Shown here one piece after another: positions 7,633 to 16,110 of a DNA stretch of 21,478 nt. The DNA is from an uncultured Lachnospiraceae bacterium. GTDB lineage: Bacteria > Bacillota > Clostridia > Lachnospirales > Lachnospiraceae. How positions within the stretch are numbered: position 1 is the first letter of the stretch; the number at the start of each line of letters is the position of its first letter. Made by a program: the position numbers and the translations under genes. The notes under the pieces are model-generated. The model did not search any database, had not been told where the DNA came from, and saw only the letters and a list, made by a program, of their open reading frames with translations. The stretch spans positions 1-21,478 of the forward strand of contig CADBTX010000016.1 of NCBI GenBank assembly GCA_902797705.1. The letters are read 5' to 3'.

Positions 7633-8623
7633 ACTCCCGCTTCATTTCCTCATTCAGCATTATGCTCTGGTCAAATCTCAGGAAGGTCAGGTTCTCCCTG
7701 TAGTGCTCATTATACTTAAGCTTCTCCCCCATAAGCAGCCTGTAGAGATTCTCGCAGGAATCGGCGCCTGCCATTATGGACATGGGCGCGCCCCCTCCGA
7801 AGCGGGGATTTATCTCAATGTATTCTATGCCCTTCTGGGTCTTTTTACACTGCACCGTGATATGTCCTATGGGCCTCAGGGCCTCCATAAGCTTTTTCAC
7901 ATCCTCTATTATCTCCCGGTCCTTCCTTATGACGCCCTTTGCGATCTCACCGCTTCTGGTAGCTATCCTTATTCTGGGAACGATCGTTATTATATTGCTG
8001 TCAAAGTCCGTGAAAACATCTACCGTATACTCGGTGCCTTCTATGTACTCCTGAACAATGGGCTTTTCAATAAGCTTCAGGTACAGCTCCAGTTCGCCTT
8101 CATTATGCACCTGGAATGCGTTTATGGAGGAACTGCCGTCCCTGGGCTTGATGAACAGGGGATAGGTCAGCTTACCCGGATTCTGGAGTTCCTTCTTTGA
8201 AAGCATATGGGGAACCAGAAAGCCCTTCTCTTCAAGGAATTCCTGGGTGTTCTTCTTATCCCGGCATATCCTTGTGACCCTTTCGTCGCTTATAAGAACC
8301 TTCGCCCCGGTCTCCTCGATCTCAGCCCTTCTTTCGGAGAGAAGGAGAAGCTCCGTATCTATGGTGGGCACCACCAGGGAAATATTAAAGTTCCGACAGA
8401 TATCAGTGATCGACTTAATATATCCGTCGCTGTCGGAGATCCTGGGCACCACCTCGTTAATATCCGCAAAATAGAGGGCCGGTGCCAGCTCCGATGCATC
8501 CGCAGCCACAATGGTCCCCTTTATCTTCAATCTCTCCTTTGCCCGCTTAAAGCAGCTTATAAGCTCCACTCTTCTTCCCGCAGACAGGATAAGAATGTTC
8601 AGGTTCTTCTTCGCTCTGTTCAT
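7607..8623 (-). CDS. ATP-grasp carboxylate-amine/thiol ligase, CarB/PylC-like
   Basis: A 338-residue ATP-grasp protein. The N-terminal pre-ATP-grasp domain has NILILSAGRRVEL (9-21). The ATP-binding region has PLFIKPRDGSSS (155-166, Lys159), the hinge EYIEGTEYTVDVF (192-204) and the metal-binding EINPRFGGG (270-278). Enzymes of this family activate a carboxylate as acyl-phosphate and join it to an amine. In surface polysaccharide clusters they are thought to add an amino acid or form an amide on a sugar. That role here is inference from context. It sits between the small sugar-phosphate transferase (3-base gap) and an overlapping HAD phosphatase. The substrate cannot be read from sequence. It starts at ATG 8623 with GGGGAA about 6 bases upstream. 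Confidence 0.87.
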   Translation of the reverse strand: MNRAKKNLNILILSAGRRVELISCFKRAKERLKIKGTIVAADASELAPALYFADINEVVPRISDSDGYIKSITDICRNFNISLVVPTIDTELLLLSERRAEIEETGAKVLISDERVTRICRDKKNTQEFLEEKGFLVPHMLSKKELQNPGKLTYPLFIKPRDGSSSINAFQVHNEGELELYLKLIEKPIVQEYIEGTEYTVDVFTDFDSNIITIVPRIRIATRSGEIAKGVIRKDREIIEDVKKLMEALRPIGHITVQCKKTQKGIEYIEINPRFGGGAPMSIMAGADSCENLYRLLMGEKLKYNEHYRENLTFLRFDQSIMLNEEMKREYEYEGSYF

Positions 8624-8626
8624 CCG

Positions 8627-9319
8627 CTATTCCCCTGTGGACGTATCATCCGTCCCGTCTCCGCTGCCCATGAATTCCTCCATGGTGGCGCTTGTGCCGG
8701 AACTGATACCGTCTCTCTTCAATACCTTCATCACCGTCATCAGTACTATCTTTACATCCAGAAGGAAGGACACGTTCTTCACATATTCCACGTCGTATTC
8801 AAACTTCTTTTCCCAGCTTATGGCGTTCCTGCCGTTTACCTGGGCAAGCCCCGTAAGTCCCGGAAGCAGGTCATGCCTGTGACTCTGCTCCTCACTGTAC
8901 CTGTCAAGATAACGGACAAGGAGCGGTCTCGGTCCCACAAAGGACATATCCCCCTTAAGGATATTGATAAATTCGGGAAGCTCATCCAAAGATGCCGCCC
9001 TGAGCGCCTTTCCAAAGGAAGTGAGCCTTACCTCATCCGGAAGCAGTTCCCCCTTTTCATCCCTCTCTCCTGTCATGCTGCGGAATTTAAGCAAAGCAAA
9101 GATCTTACCGTCCTTTCCCGGTCTCTCCTGCTTAAAGATCACCGGGCTTCCCAGCTTTATCCTCACCAGAAGGGCCAGGATGATAAGCACCGGCGATAGA
9201 CAGATAAGAAGGATAAGGGAGATCACTATATCAAAAAACCTTTTGATATAGTTTACATAAAACCTCGATTTCGGGTTTACATAACTCGTCCCATTATTCT
9301 TCCGGTCCTTACTGCTCAT
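8627..9319 (-). CDS. Small polyprenyl-phosphate sugar-1-phosphate transferase (PglC/WcaJ-C type)
   Basis: A 230-residue monotopic phosphoglycosyl transferase core. A membrane-dipping hydrophobic segment spans 28-52 ([20 protein letters not shown]). The core motifs are [10 protein letters not shown] (62-71), LLKFRSM (76-82), the catalytic Asp112-Glu113 in [18 protein letters not shown] (122-132) and [12 protein letters not shown] (154-165). It transfers sugar-1-phosphate from a UDP-sugar to undecaprenyl phosphate, starting a lipid-linked unit. It overlaps the FlaA1/CapD-type gene by 11 bases, so a 6-deoxy-4-keto-GlcNAc derivative is a natural guess for its donor. The N-terminus (residues 12-23) contains two YVN segments encoded by the recurrent 11-base motif. 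The C-terminus is a polar tail of about 25 residues. A second initiating transferase lies at 18683-20065. Confidence 0.93.
   Translation of the reverse strand: MSSKDRKNNGTSYVNPKSRFYVNYIKRFFDIVISLILLICLSPVLIILALLVRIKLGSPVIFKQERPGKDGKIFALLKFRSMTGERDEKGELLPDEVRLTSFGKALRAASLDELPEFINILKGDMSFVGPRPLLVRYLDRYSEEQSHRHDLLPGLTGLAQVNGRNAISWEKKFEYDVEYVKNVSFLLDVKIVLMTVMKVLKRDGISSGTSATMEEFMGSGDGTDDTSTGE
9250..9284 (+). repeat. Two copies of the GTTTACATAA motif at the start of the small sugar transferase
   Basis: Copies at 9250-9260 (first base A instead of G) and 9274-9284 (exact), 24 bases apart, same orientation and same frame. Both are read as YVN (residues 13-15 and 21-23), just before the membrane segment. 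Confidence 0.93.
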
Positions 9320-11288
9320 CGTCCCTCTTGATCTCGTAAACCTTCATATCCGCATCCTCGTCCTTGGGAAGACCGGGTGCATTTTCAATATCCAGATGGG
9401 TCTCTCCCGGGATATAGGTCCCCGGAGTGTACTTGTAAGTAGGCACCAGTTCCTTTACCCATCTGTGCACGTCCAGTTTCTCCGACCTGGAAGCGATATC
9501 CAGCTCATGAAGCTTTTCGTAAAATTCTTCCTCGTCAAATTCTATGGGCTTTCCTATGTGGATCAGCTTATTGGGGGTTTCCTGCATCCCCTCTTCTTTC
9601 ATGAGCATCTCTTCATAGAGCTTTTCTCCGGGCCTGAGTCCCGTGAACTTGATCTCTATATCCTCTCCCGGCACATATCCGGAAAGCCTTATGAGATTCT
9701 TTGCAAGATCCAGTATCTTTACAGGTTCTCCCATATCCAGGATAAAGATCTCTCCTCCCTTGGCGTAGGCACCTGCCTGAAGCACCAGGGAAACGGCCTC
9801 CGGTATGGTCATAAAGTATCTTATGATCCTGGGATCCGTTACGGTAACGGGGCCTCCGGAGGCTATCTGCTTTCTGAAAAGGGGTATCACAGATCCGTTG
9901 CTTCCCAACACATTCCCGAACCTCACCGCCACAAATACCGTATTTCCCCTGTGGTTATAGGACTGGACTATCATTTCACATATCCGCTTTGTGGCACCCA
10001 TGATATTTGTGGGATTCACAGCCTTATCCGTGGAGATCAGCACAAACTTCCTGACTCCCGTGGCCACAGCCGCCTGAGCCAGCTTCCAGGTACCCATAAC
10101 ATTGTTCTTAATGGCTTCGTTGGGGCTCATCTCCATAAGAGGCACATGCTTATGGGCTGCCGCATGATAGACTATGTCCGGATGATAGGTTTCAAATACA
10201 TCCTTTACCCTCTGGGTATTCCTTACGGAACCTATGAGAACCTTTAACGTGAGCTCAGGGAAGCTCTCAGCCAGCTCCTGCTGAATATCATAGGCGCTGT
10301 TCTCGTAGATCTCAAAGATTATGAGCATCTTAGGATCGTGCTTCGCGATCTGCCGGCAGAGCTCGCTTCCGATGGAGCCGCCTCCTCCGGTCACAAGCAC
10401 TATCTTTCCGGTCAGGGATTCCAGAATGGAATCTATATCCACCTCTATGGGCTCCCGCCCCAGAAGGTCTTCCACCTCCACCTTCCTCAGCTGGCTTATA
10501 TTCACCTCACCGTTTACCAGCTGATATATCCCGGGCAGGGTCTTCAGCTCACACTTGGTCTCCTTGCAGACATCAAGTATCTCCTTAAGCTGCTTTCTCT
10601 CAGCCGCCGGCATGGCCACTATGATCTCGTCTATGTCATATCTGGCGGCATTCTCAATGATATCTTCCCTGCCGCCCACCACCTTAACTCCCTGAATGTA
10701 GTTTCCGATCTTGGTGGGATCGTCGTCTATAACGCACATAACGCTTTTCTGGATAAACCTGGAGGAATTCATCTCCCGGATTATGGAGTTGCCGGCTTCA
10801 CCGGCCCCTATGACCATTACATTGATACTCTTCGCCCTTTCTGTCCGTTTCTGGACAAAGGTGCGAAAAAGCCTGTAGGCAAATCTGGAGATAAGAACCA
10901 GCATGTTTAAGACAATGGCATACAGAAAAAAATAACTCCGGGGCATGTGGAGATTCAAAAGAAGCATGAGAACCGCCTGAACCGCACTGGTAAGCAGGCA
11001 GGCAGTAACAGTGGCTGTCATTTCGGGGATCCCGGCATAGGTCCATAGACTTGAATACAGATGGAAAAGCCAGAAGATAACTATCGTTATTATTATATTC
11101 ACCGGCAGGAACTTCCAGAGATTCTCCTGCCATACGTAGCCCCCCACTGTGTGGATGAGCTCCTCATAGGAAAGATCGAACCTTAAAAGAAGCCCCACTG
11201 CGGAGCTGACTATAACTGCCAGTACGTCGTAAACTATAAGACCTGCCCTGCGGACCAGCAGTTGTTTGTTGTTAAACGGATTGACCAT
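9309..11288 (-). CDS. Membrane-bound nucleotide-sugar 4,6-dehydratase, FlaA1/CapD/WbpM type
   Basis: A 659-residue protein with four predicted membrane helices (about 16-37, 61-80, 95-113, 118-137). It has a first Rossmann domain ([10 protein letters not shown], 157-166) and a second, catalytic SDR domain with TGGGGSIG (300-307), [13 protein letters not shown] (374-386) and [16 protein letters not shown] (419-434). Met430 replaces the usual catalytic Tyr, as known for the large membrane-bound members, with Lys434 four residues on. It should convert UDP-GlcNAc to the 4-keto-6-deoxy sugar. The window holds no aminotransferase or dedicated D-series reductase to finish it, so a partner gene may lie elsewhere. 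The gene opens the second half of the cluster. Its ATG has AGGG only two bases away, and a good -10 element lies just upstream (see 11295-11323). Confidence 0.93.
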   Translation of the reverse strand: MVNPFNNKQLLVRRAGLIVYDVLAVIVSSAVGLLLRFDLSYEELIHTVGGYVWQENLWKFLPVNIIITIVIFWLFHLYSSLWTYAGIPEMTATVTACLLTSAVQAVLMLLLNLHMPRSYFFLYAIVLNMLVLISRFAYRLFRTFVQKRTERAKSINVMVIGAGEAGNSIIREMNSSRFIQKSVMCVIDDDPTKIGNYIQGVKVVGGREDIIENAARYDIDEIIVAMPAAERKQLKEILDVCKETKCELKTLPGIYQLVNGEVNISQLRKVEVEDLLGREPIEVDIDSILESLTGKIVLVTGGGGSIGSELCRQIAKHDPKMLIIFEIYENSAYDIQQELAESFPELTLKVLIGSVRNTQRVKDVFETYHPDIVYHAAAHKHVPLMEMSPNEAIKNNVMGTWKLAQAAVATGVRKFVLISTDKAVNPTNIMGATKRICEMIVQSYNHRGNTVFVAVRFGNVLGSNGSVIPLFRKQIASGGPVTVTDPRIIRYFMTIPEAVSLVLQAGAYAKGGEIFILDMGEPVKILDLAKNLIRLSGYVPGEDIEIKFTGLRPGEKLYEEMLMKEEGMQETPNKLIHIGKPIEFDEEEFYEKLHELDIASRSEKLDVHRWVKELVPTYKYTPGTYIPGETHLDIENAPGLPKDEDADMKVYEIKRDDEQ

Positions 11289-11294
11289 TCCCTG

Positions 11295-11323
11295 ATTATA
11301 TCATTTTCTCTTTGCCACCACAA
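11295..11323 (-). promoter_or_regulatory. Candidate internal promoter in front of the FlaA1/CapD-type gene
   Basis: The coding strand has TGATATAAT at 11303-11295, a perfect extended -10 (TGnTATAAT) that overlaps the sortase stop codon. A partial -35, TTGTGG (11323-11318), lies 17 bases upstream. Transcription would begin at about the A of the ATG (11288), giving an mRNA with almost no leader. This would divide the operon between sortase and dehydratase. It could be coincidence, as it overlaps coding sequence. Confidence 0.38.
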
Positions 11324-12401
11324 CAAATCTGCCGTTCTTTGTGTGATAGCTGCAGGTGGAAAGGGTCAGGAGTTCATCTCCCCATTCCGCCTCCACTCCC
11401 GTGTCGTAGAGGGAATCATTCTTAACGTTCTCCAGAAAATAATCGTAATCCTCCTTGTATGTAAGGTCCGTATAATAGTAATAGCGGAACTCCCCCTTCT
11501 CCATATCCTGATCCTTTTCTTCCCTGTAGACATCAATATCTCCAAAGTCCTCGTCGAGATGGAGGTCTTCGAGAGTCAGGACCACCGGCTCCTCAGAAGG
11601 GGTCTCCTCAGGGAGCGGAGCTTCTTCAGTCGCTTCAGAAGGCTCTTCTTCCGCTTCTTCGGAGGCTTCTTTTGAAGCTTCTTCTTCCTCCTTCCGCTCA
11701 ATGCTCTCTTCCTCTATCTCCCGATCTCTTTCCTTCCTCAGCTCATCTGTTTCCAGCTCTTCCTCATCAATGGCGGAATAAAAGACCCCAAGGAGCTCGT
11801 ACTCCCTTTTTTCAAACAGGGTATCGAATTCAATTACAGCATGACTCCTGCCGTAATCCTCGGAAGCATACTTTGAGAGAGAGCCGAAGCCTCCTCCGTC
11901 CTTCATGTTATGGCCGTAGATCAGGGTATTGTGATAACCCTCCCTCCAGATATTTGCGATAAACAGGGTTCCGCTCTCACTGCTGCTCCCGTCAAGGGCC
12001 CTGTGAAGGAAATAGTTCTGGCTCTTTGGCGTATAGACCACAGGCTGATCGATAAGAGTGTCATTTATCTTCAGCCACCCTGACACATAGGGATTGACAC
12101 TCAGGATCTCATTGAATTCCGGAAGGATCTCACGGGTCTCTTCTTCCTGACTGTCTTCCGGTACGCCGGAAGCCTCCTCCGGGTCCGTGTCCCCGTAGGA
12201 TATATCCCTTTCTATGATCTCTTCTGTGTAGGGCTCTTCCTCCTCCGACGCTGCAGTCAGCTCTTCGGATGAAGCCTCCGTCAAAGAAGTCTTTCCCACC
12301 TTACTGCCCTGTCCCAAAATGCCGGGAAAATAGCTTTTTATCAGCAGCACCCCTATAAGGATGGCAAGTATGCAGATGGAAAACCCAAGAAACTTCCTCA
12401 T
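11301..12401 (-). CDS. Class B sortase with a long acidic insert
   Basis: A 366-residue membrane-anchored cysteine transpeptidase. There is one N-terminal helix (3-22), then an acidic linker (40-95) and the sortase fold from about 96. Catalytic residues are His164 (LIYGHNM), Cys350 (LSTCSY) and Arg358 (GRFVVVAKR), the class B pattern. Sortases join a surface protein to cell-wall peptide or make pilus-like polymers outside the membrane; no sorting-signal protein is visible in the window. Residues 211-300 are an insert of about 90 residues very rich in Glu (IEEESIERKEEEEASKEA), within the catalytic fold before the Cys strand. The gene lies between the flippase-polymerase fusion and the dehydratase. 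The start chosen is ATG 12401, with GGAGAGG 8 bases before it; the upstream GTG at 12410 overlaps that ribosome site. Confidence 0.93.
   Translation of the reverse strand: MRKFLGFSICILAILIGVLLIKSYFPGILGQGSKVGKTSLTEASSEELTAASEEEEPYTEEIIERDISYGDTDPEEASGVPEDSQEEETREILPEFNEILSVNPYVSGWLKINDTLIDQPVVYTPKSQNYFLHRALDGSSSESGTLFIANIWREGYHNTLIYGHNMKDGGGFGSLSKYASEDYGRSHAVIEFDTLFEKREYELLGVFYSAIDEEELETDELRKERDREIEEESIERKEEEEASKEASEEAEEEPSEATEEAPLPEETPSEEPVVLTLEDLHLDEDFGDIDVYREEKDQDMEKGEFRYYYYTDLTYKEDYDYFLENVKNDSLYDTGVEAEWGDELLTLSTCSYHTKNGRFVVVAKRK
11502..11771 (-). repeat. Purine-rich low-complexity segment coding the Glu-rich sortase insert
   Basis: The coding strand is dominated by GAA, GAG and GCT/AGC-type codons (plus strand rich in cttctt). 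There is no exact tandem unit, but many short degenerate repeats around 11630-11700. Such tracts tend to change length by slippage. The protein product is strongly negatively charged. Confidence 0.75.
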
Positions 12402-12409
12402 ATCAGTCA

Positions 12410-12416
12410 CCTCTCC
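12410..12416 (-). promoter_or_regulatory. Ribosome binding site that fixes the sortase start
   Basis: GGAGAGG on the coding strand, 8 bases before ATG 12401. The alternative GTG start (12410-12408) overlaps the last base of this site and so cannot use it. Confidence 0.8.
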
Positions 12417-12417
12417 A

Positions 12418-14943
12418 TTACACTGCGATCAGCATCAGCACAAAAAACACCGCGCTGAAGGGAGTAACGATGAAACCGTTCTCGAAAAAGGACTGGAACA
12501 TAAGGGTATAGATCCCGGCAAAGGCGATCCTCTTATCCGGGCAGAAAATGATATCACGGGAAAACAGCCTGTTCAAAGCCTTTATCAAAAGATACAGCAG
12601 CAGTATAAAAACCAGGACTCCGTGGACCACCAGGATATCCATCATCCCGTTATGGACCTCAAACATAAAGAAGCTTTTCATCACATAGGAGGATCCGATA
12701 CCCGTAAGGGGGTTTTTCAGGAACGCCTGCCATAATTCTCCCCAGATCAGCTCCCTTCCGGAGAGCACATCCTTATAGAGTATCCTCATATTCCATCCTG
12801 AGGTTCCAAGGAAGGCATATATAAAGGTGAAGGCCAGACTTCCCAGGGTAAACAGTCCAATCCAGATGTTATATAACAATCGTTTGCTGACTAGTGCCGG
12901 GGCCAGCAGGTATATGATCCCGAATACGATCACCGATAAGGCAGCCGATCTTGCCTGGTAGCACACGGCCAGGAGAAAAGAGGTTATGAGGAACAGTATC
13001 TGCACATATTTCAGGTACTCAGACTCCAGATCGTTCTTCACGTATTCCATGGCAAGTTCCCCAAATATAAGGAGTATGAGGAACATAAGGCCAACGGTGT
13101 TAAAGCCGTAATCCCAGCGTACCACCGGGTACCAGAGGAGCATGAAAGCCGCCCCCGAAAAGGCGCATATCCTCTTTACCTTCCCGGACAGTGTCATTCC
13201 TCTTATGATCAGGGTGAGGATCAGCACCAGATCAAAGATAATAAGCATCGCTCCCTTGCCTGACCCCAGTAAAAACAAGTTTACAACTGTTATCAAAACA
13301 GCCGCTATTCCACTTGCGGATACCCTGTCAACCTTCAGATAAGTCCCGGGATACGATATGGTTAACATAATATAGATAACGCCTGTCATTGCAAACATTA
13401 TAAGGGTTTCATAGGGAGACAGGACGCTGTATATTTTCTGATGAACAAAGGATGCCAGCATCAGCAGCAGGAACATGGCAAGGGTCACCCATTCACAGGC
13501 CCCGCTCATTCCCTTTATTTTCCGGTACACTCCCGAATTCTCCAGCAATCCAAGACCCTTTCTCAGGATAGCCGCCTCTTCCCTTATGAAAAGGAGCAGA
13601 AGCACCAGTACTATCCCCGCATTTATTAACATGTAACGGCTGACATTCCCTATGACCATCACCGATTCAATGATGAGAAGGACAAAGGCCGCTGCATCCC
13701 TTAACAGATCCACCCTGAGAATGATATGTTTCCTTACAAAGATAAAAGCCAGGGCGAACATTACAAAATAGGATATGAGGGTAGCTGTCGCAGCCCCCAT
13801 GGTTCCGAAGGAGCGGATAAGGAAAAAGTTCAGGACTATGTTAAATACCGCTCCCACCCCTGTGGCGTAACCCATGCTGCGGCCGTCCTTAAAGGCAAGG
13901 GCCACGGATCCAAGAAACCCCTCCAGAGCCCCGAATACCACGGAGATTATGAGAGGCGGAACCAGAGGCCAGGCGTCAAAAAAGGCCTTTTTGAACATAA
14001 GAGCGGCTATGGGCTTTAGAAGCAGTATGAGGAAGGCCGCTCCCAGCACCAGCACCGTCTGGTAATCCCTGTACATCTCAGAAAAGAAGCTTTCCCGGTC
14101 GTCACCCTTGTACTCCTTTACCGCAGACATCTGCCAGGCCATGGCAAATATCCTCTGCAGGGTGGTGAGTATGGCCGGGATCTTGTAAGCCACCCCGTAG
14201 AGCCCGTTCTGCACGCTTCCCAGCAGTATCAGGATAAAATATCTGTCTATGGCGTTATTTGCCCAGCTGGCTGTGGAATAGAGCAGCATGGAGCTTCCGT
14301 AGCCCTTAAGCTCCTTTTCCAGTTCCCTGTCCTTCTTACATTTTCTTAGTTTTTCCGGGCCGTCCATAAGAAGGAAGATCAGTACGGCGGATCCCGAAAA
14401 GGCGACGATCTGGGAAATCAGATAGCCGTATATACCCAGCTTAAAATAAAGGAGAAGGATAAGATTGGACGCGATAACGAGAACAGTGCAGACTATGCTC
14501 CCTCCCATCATCTTCTGCACCTCTTCACAGCCCTGACAGTAGAGTATCAGGTATTCATAGAAGCTGTCGGCAATATAGAGAAGTATGAAAAGAAAGATAT
14601 AGGTCCTCTCAACCGGGATCAGGAAGAAAAAAGCCAGGGAGCCGATCACCACAGGCAGAAATGAGATCACTACTCTTTTCAGACCCGCCCACAGTATAAA
14701 GTCCCTGTCATCCGTGTACTCCAGACAGTAGCGCAGCGCCGCTTCCCCGGCATTTACGGAAAGAAGGGGTATGAGAAGGAGAAGCGTGGTCTGCATAACA
14801 TCCGCCACACCGTACTCCGCCTCGGAAAGGACCGTGGTATAAAAGGGTACAAGAAAAAAGACCAGAAGCTTTGAAACAAAGTTTCCCACAGTAAAGAAAG
14901 CCATATTCTTAAATAGATACTGAGCTTTTCCGGTCTCTTTCAA
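12418..14943 (-). CDS. Wzx flippase fused to a Wzy-like polymerase (841 aa)
   Basis: One uninterrupted frame encodes two membrane modules. Residues 1 to about 460 are a Wzx/MATE-like polysaccharide flippase: start FKNMAFFTVGNFVSKLLVFF, then AEYGVADVMQ (42-51) and roughly a dozen helices. Residues from about 485 to 841 are a Wzy/WaaL-like polymerase with VNLFLLGSGKGAMLIIFD (554-571), SGRELIWGELW (728-738), PLTGIGSS (745-752) and VHNGMMDILVVHG (763-775). The polar joint (about 460-482, near 13500-13560) is RKGLGLLENSGVYRKIKGMS. By family, the first half moves the undecaprenyl-linked unit across the membrane and the second polymerises it outside. Joining them in one chain is unusual. The second half is clearly related to the separate polymerase encoded just upstream (14956-16110). 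The start is TTG 14943 with AGAGG 8 bases before it, 12 bases after the previous gene. Confidence 0.9.
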   Translation of the reverse strand: MKETGKAQYLFKNMAFFTVGNFVSKLLVFFLVPFYTTVLSEAEYGVADVMQTTLLLLIPLLSVNAGEAALRYCLEYTDDRDFILWAGLKRVVISFLPVVIGSLAFFFLIPVERTYIFLFILLYIADSFYEYLILYCQGCEEVQKMMGGSIVCTVLVIASNLILLLYFKLGIYGYLISQIVAFSGSAVLIFLLMDGPEKLRKCKKDRELEKELKGYGSSMLLYSTASWANNAIDRYFILILLGSVQNGLYGVAYKIPAILTTLQRIFAMAWQMSAVKEYKGDDRESFFSEMYRDYQTVLVLGAAFLILLLKPIAALMFKKAFFDAWPLVPPLIISVVFGALEGFLGSVALAFKDGRSMGYATGVGAVFNIVLNFFLIRSFGTMGAATATLISYFVMFALAFIFVRKHIILRVDLLRDAAAFVLLIIESVMVIGNVSRYMLINAGIVLVLLLLFIREEAAILRKGLGLLENSGVYRKIKGMSGACEWVTLAMFLLLMLASFVHQKIYSVLSPYETLIMFAMTGVIYIMLTISYPGTYLKVDRVSASGIAAVLITVVNLFLLGSGKGAMLIIFDLVLILTLIIRGMTLSGKVKRICAFSGAAFMLLWYPVVRWDYGFNTVGLMFLILLIFGELAMEYVKNDLESEYLKYVQILFLITSFLLAVCYQARSAALSVIVFGIIYLLAPALVSKRLLYNIWIGLFTLGSLAFTFIYAFLGTSGWNMRILYKDVLSGRELIWGELWQAFLKNPLTGIGSSYVMKSFFMFEVHNGMMDILVVHGVLVFILLLYLLIKALNRLFSRDIIFCPDKRIAFAGIYTLMFQSFFENGFIVTPFSAVFFVLMLIAV

Positions 14944-14955
14944 ATCAGGTACCTC

Positions 14956-16110
14956 TTATCCTCCCGAGTCCGCCTTCCCTTTTTCGGGGAGGGCAAAAAG
15001 CGTAAGAAAAAGAAACAGTAACAGGGGGGAATAATCAGCCCACATAAGATCCATGTCTATAAAGGATTCAATGAAGATGGCAAAGACCGCCGACACTGCC
15101 ACTGCCTTCTTTCCCCTGTCCACATCCTCTGTATTTCTGATCATCATGAGACGGTTCCATATAAGGATCAAAGACAGGATAAATACTATGATGCCGTGGA
15201 CCGCAAGGATGTCATACATGGCATTATGGATATTATACTCAAAAAAGGACTTTAATTCCCTTCCGGAGCCAATACCGGTCAGAAGCTGACCTTTAAGTAT
15301 GTCCCAGACCTCATACCATATCTGTTCCCTGCCGGAGAACACGTTTTTATAAAAGAAGGGCAGCTTCATATTGAAGCCGGTCGACCCGAGGAAAACATAC
15401 GCCCCCACAAAGAGCAGGGAACCCAGTGTGGAAAAGAGCATAAGCGGGATAAAAAAGTTCTTTTTCTTCCACCAGGATCTCGGAACGATATAGTAGAATA
15501 CGATAAATAAGGACAGTGCCAGAAAGGCCCCTCTTGCCAGATGCCACATCACAAGGGTTGTGACCCTGATAAAGGCGATCACCGTGAAAAACCCGAAGAT
15601 CTCCCTTTTCTTAACTATCTCCGACAGCAGTACAAAGCCTCCGAAGAAGGTAAACACCGTGACCGTGGCTCCCGTATTCGCATTGTAGGAATAGACCCTG
15701 TCATAGAAAAAAAAGGAAATGAACATAAGGAGGAAGAATACCTCCAGGATCTTTTTCTGAAGGGCCGTGAAGGATATTTCCGGCGCAAGATAAAGGATCA
15801 TAAGGAAATCCGCTATTATCAATATGCAGCCTTTGTTTGATCCGATGACAAAAAGATTGATCACCGCTATCACCAGAGCCGCCATAAGGACAAAGAGCAT
15901 CCTGTCTCTCTCCCTGATCTTTTTCATGATATCCACATTCGCAAGAAACAGGATGGAAAGAGCAGCGAAGATGATAAGGGAATTATAGATCTCCGTCACA
16001 TGGTAAAAGTACGCGAAGGTCCAGGTCCCCGCGTAAAACACCAGCATTATGATGATAGCCGCATAATTCAGCAGTTCTCTTATTTTTTCATGTCCCTTAA
16101 AATCCGGCAA
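14956..16110 (-). CDS. Wzy-like O-antigen/exopolysaccharide polymerase
   Basis: A 384-residue integral membrane protein with about ten hydrophobic helices. Its signature pieces are INLFVIGSNKGCILIIAD (84-101), FLGSTGFNMK (240-249), SGREQIWYEVWD (259-270), LLTGIGS (276-282) and IHNAMYDILAVHG (294-306). These are the Arg- and His-bearing loops of the Wzy/WaaL O-antigen polymerase/ligase superfamily. It would join repeat units outside the membrane while they are still lipid-linked. The same pieces occur in the same order in the polymerase half of the next gene, so the two are paralogues. The start is TTG 16110 with GGAGG 4 bases upstream, giving MPDFKGHEK; it overlaps the previous gene by 31 bases. 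A ligase role instead of polymerase cannot be excluded from sequence. Confidence 0.86.
   Translation of the reverse strand: MPDFKGHEKIRELLNYAAIIIMLVFYAGTWTFAYFYHVTEIYNSLIIFAALSILFLANVDIMKKIRERDRMLFVLMAALVIAVINLFVIGSNKGCILIIADFLMILYLAPEISFTALQKKILEVFFLLMFISFFFYDRVYSYNANTGATVTVFTFFGGFVLLSEIVKKREIFGFFTVIAFIRVTTLVMWHLARGAFLALSLFIVFYYIVPRSWWKKKNFFIPLMLFSTLGSLLFVGAYVFLGSTGFNMKLPFFYKNVFSGREQIWYEVWDILKGQLLTGIGSGRELKSFFEYNIHNAMYDILAVHGIIVFILSLILIWNRLMMIRNTEDVDRGKKAVAVSAVFAIFIESFIDMDLMWADYSPLLLFLFLTLFALPEKGKADSGG

Noticed and set aside
8207..9199. Long plus-strand open frame (330 codons) opposite the ATP-grasp and small sugar transferase genes
   Set aside because: It spans two well-supported minus-strand genes, has no recognisable domain and an odd composition rich in His, Arg and Leu. 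It is an antisense shadow.
9396..10247. Plus-strand open frame (283 codons) opposite the FlaA1/CapD-type gene
   Set aside because: It lies wholly inside a gene with complete catalytic motifs and has no ribosome site or family match.
12402..12410. GTG start for the sortase
   Set aside because: It overlaps the ribosome binding site that serves ATG 12401.
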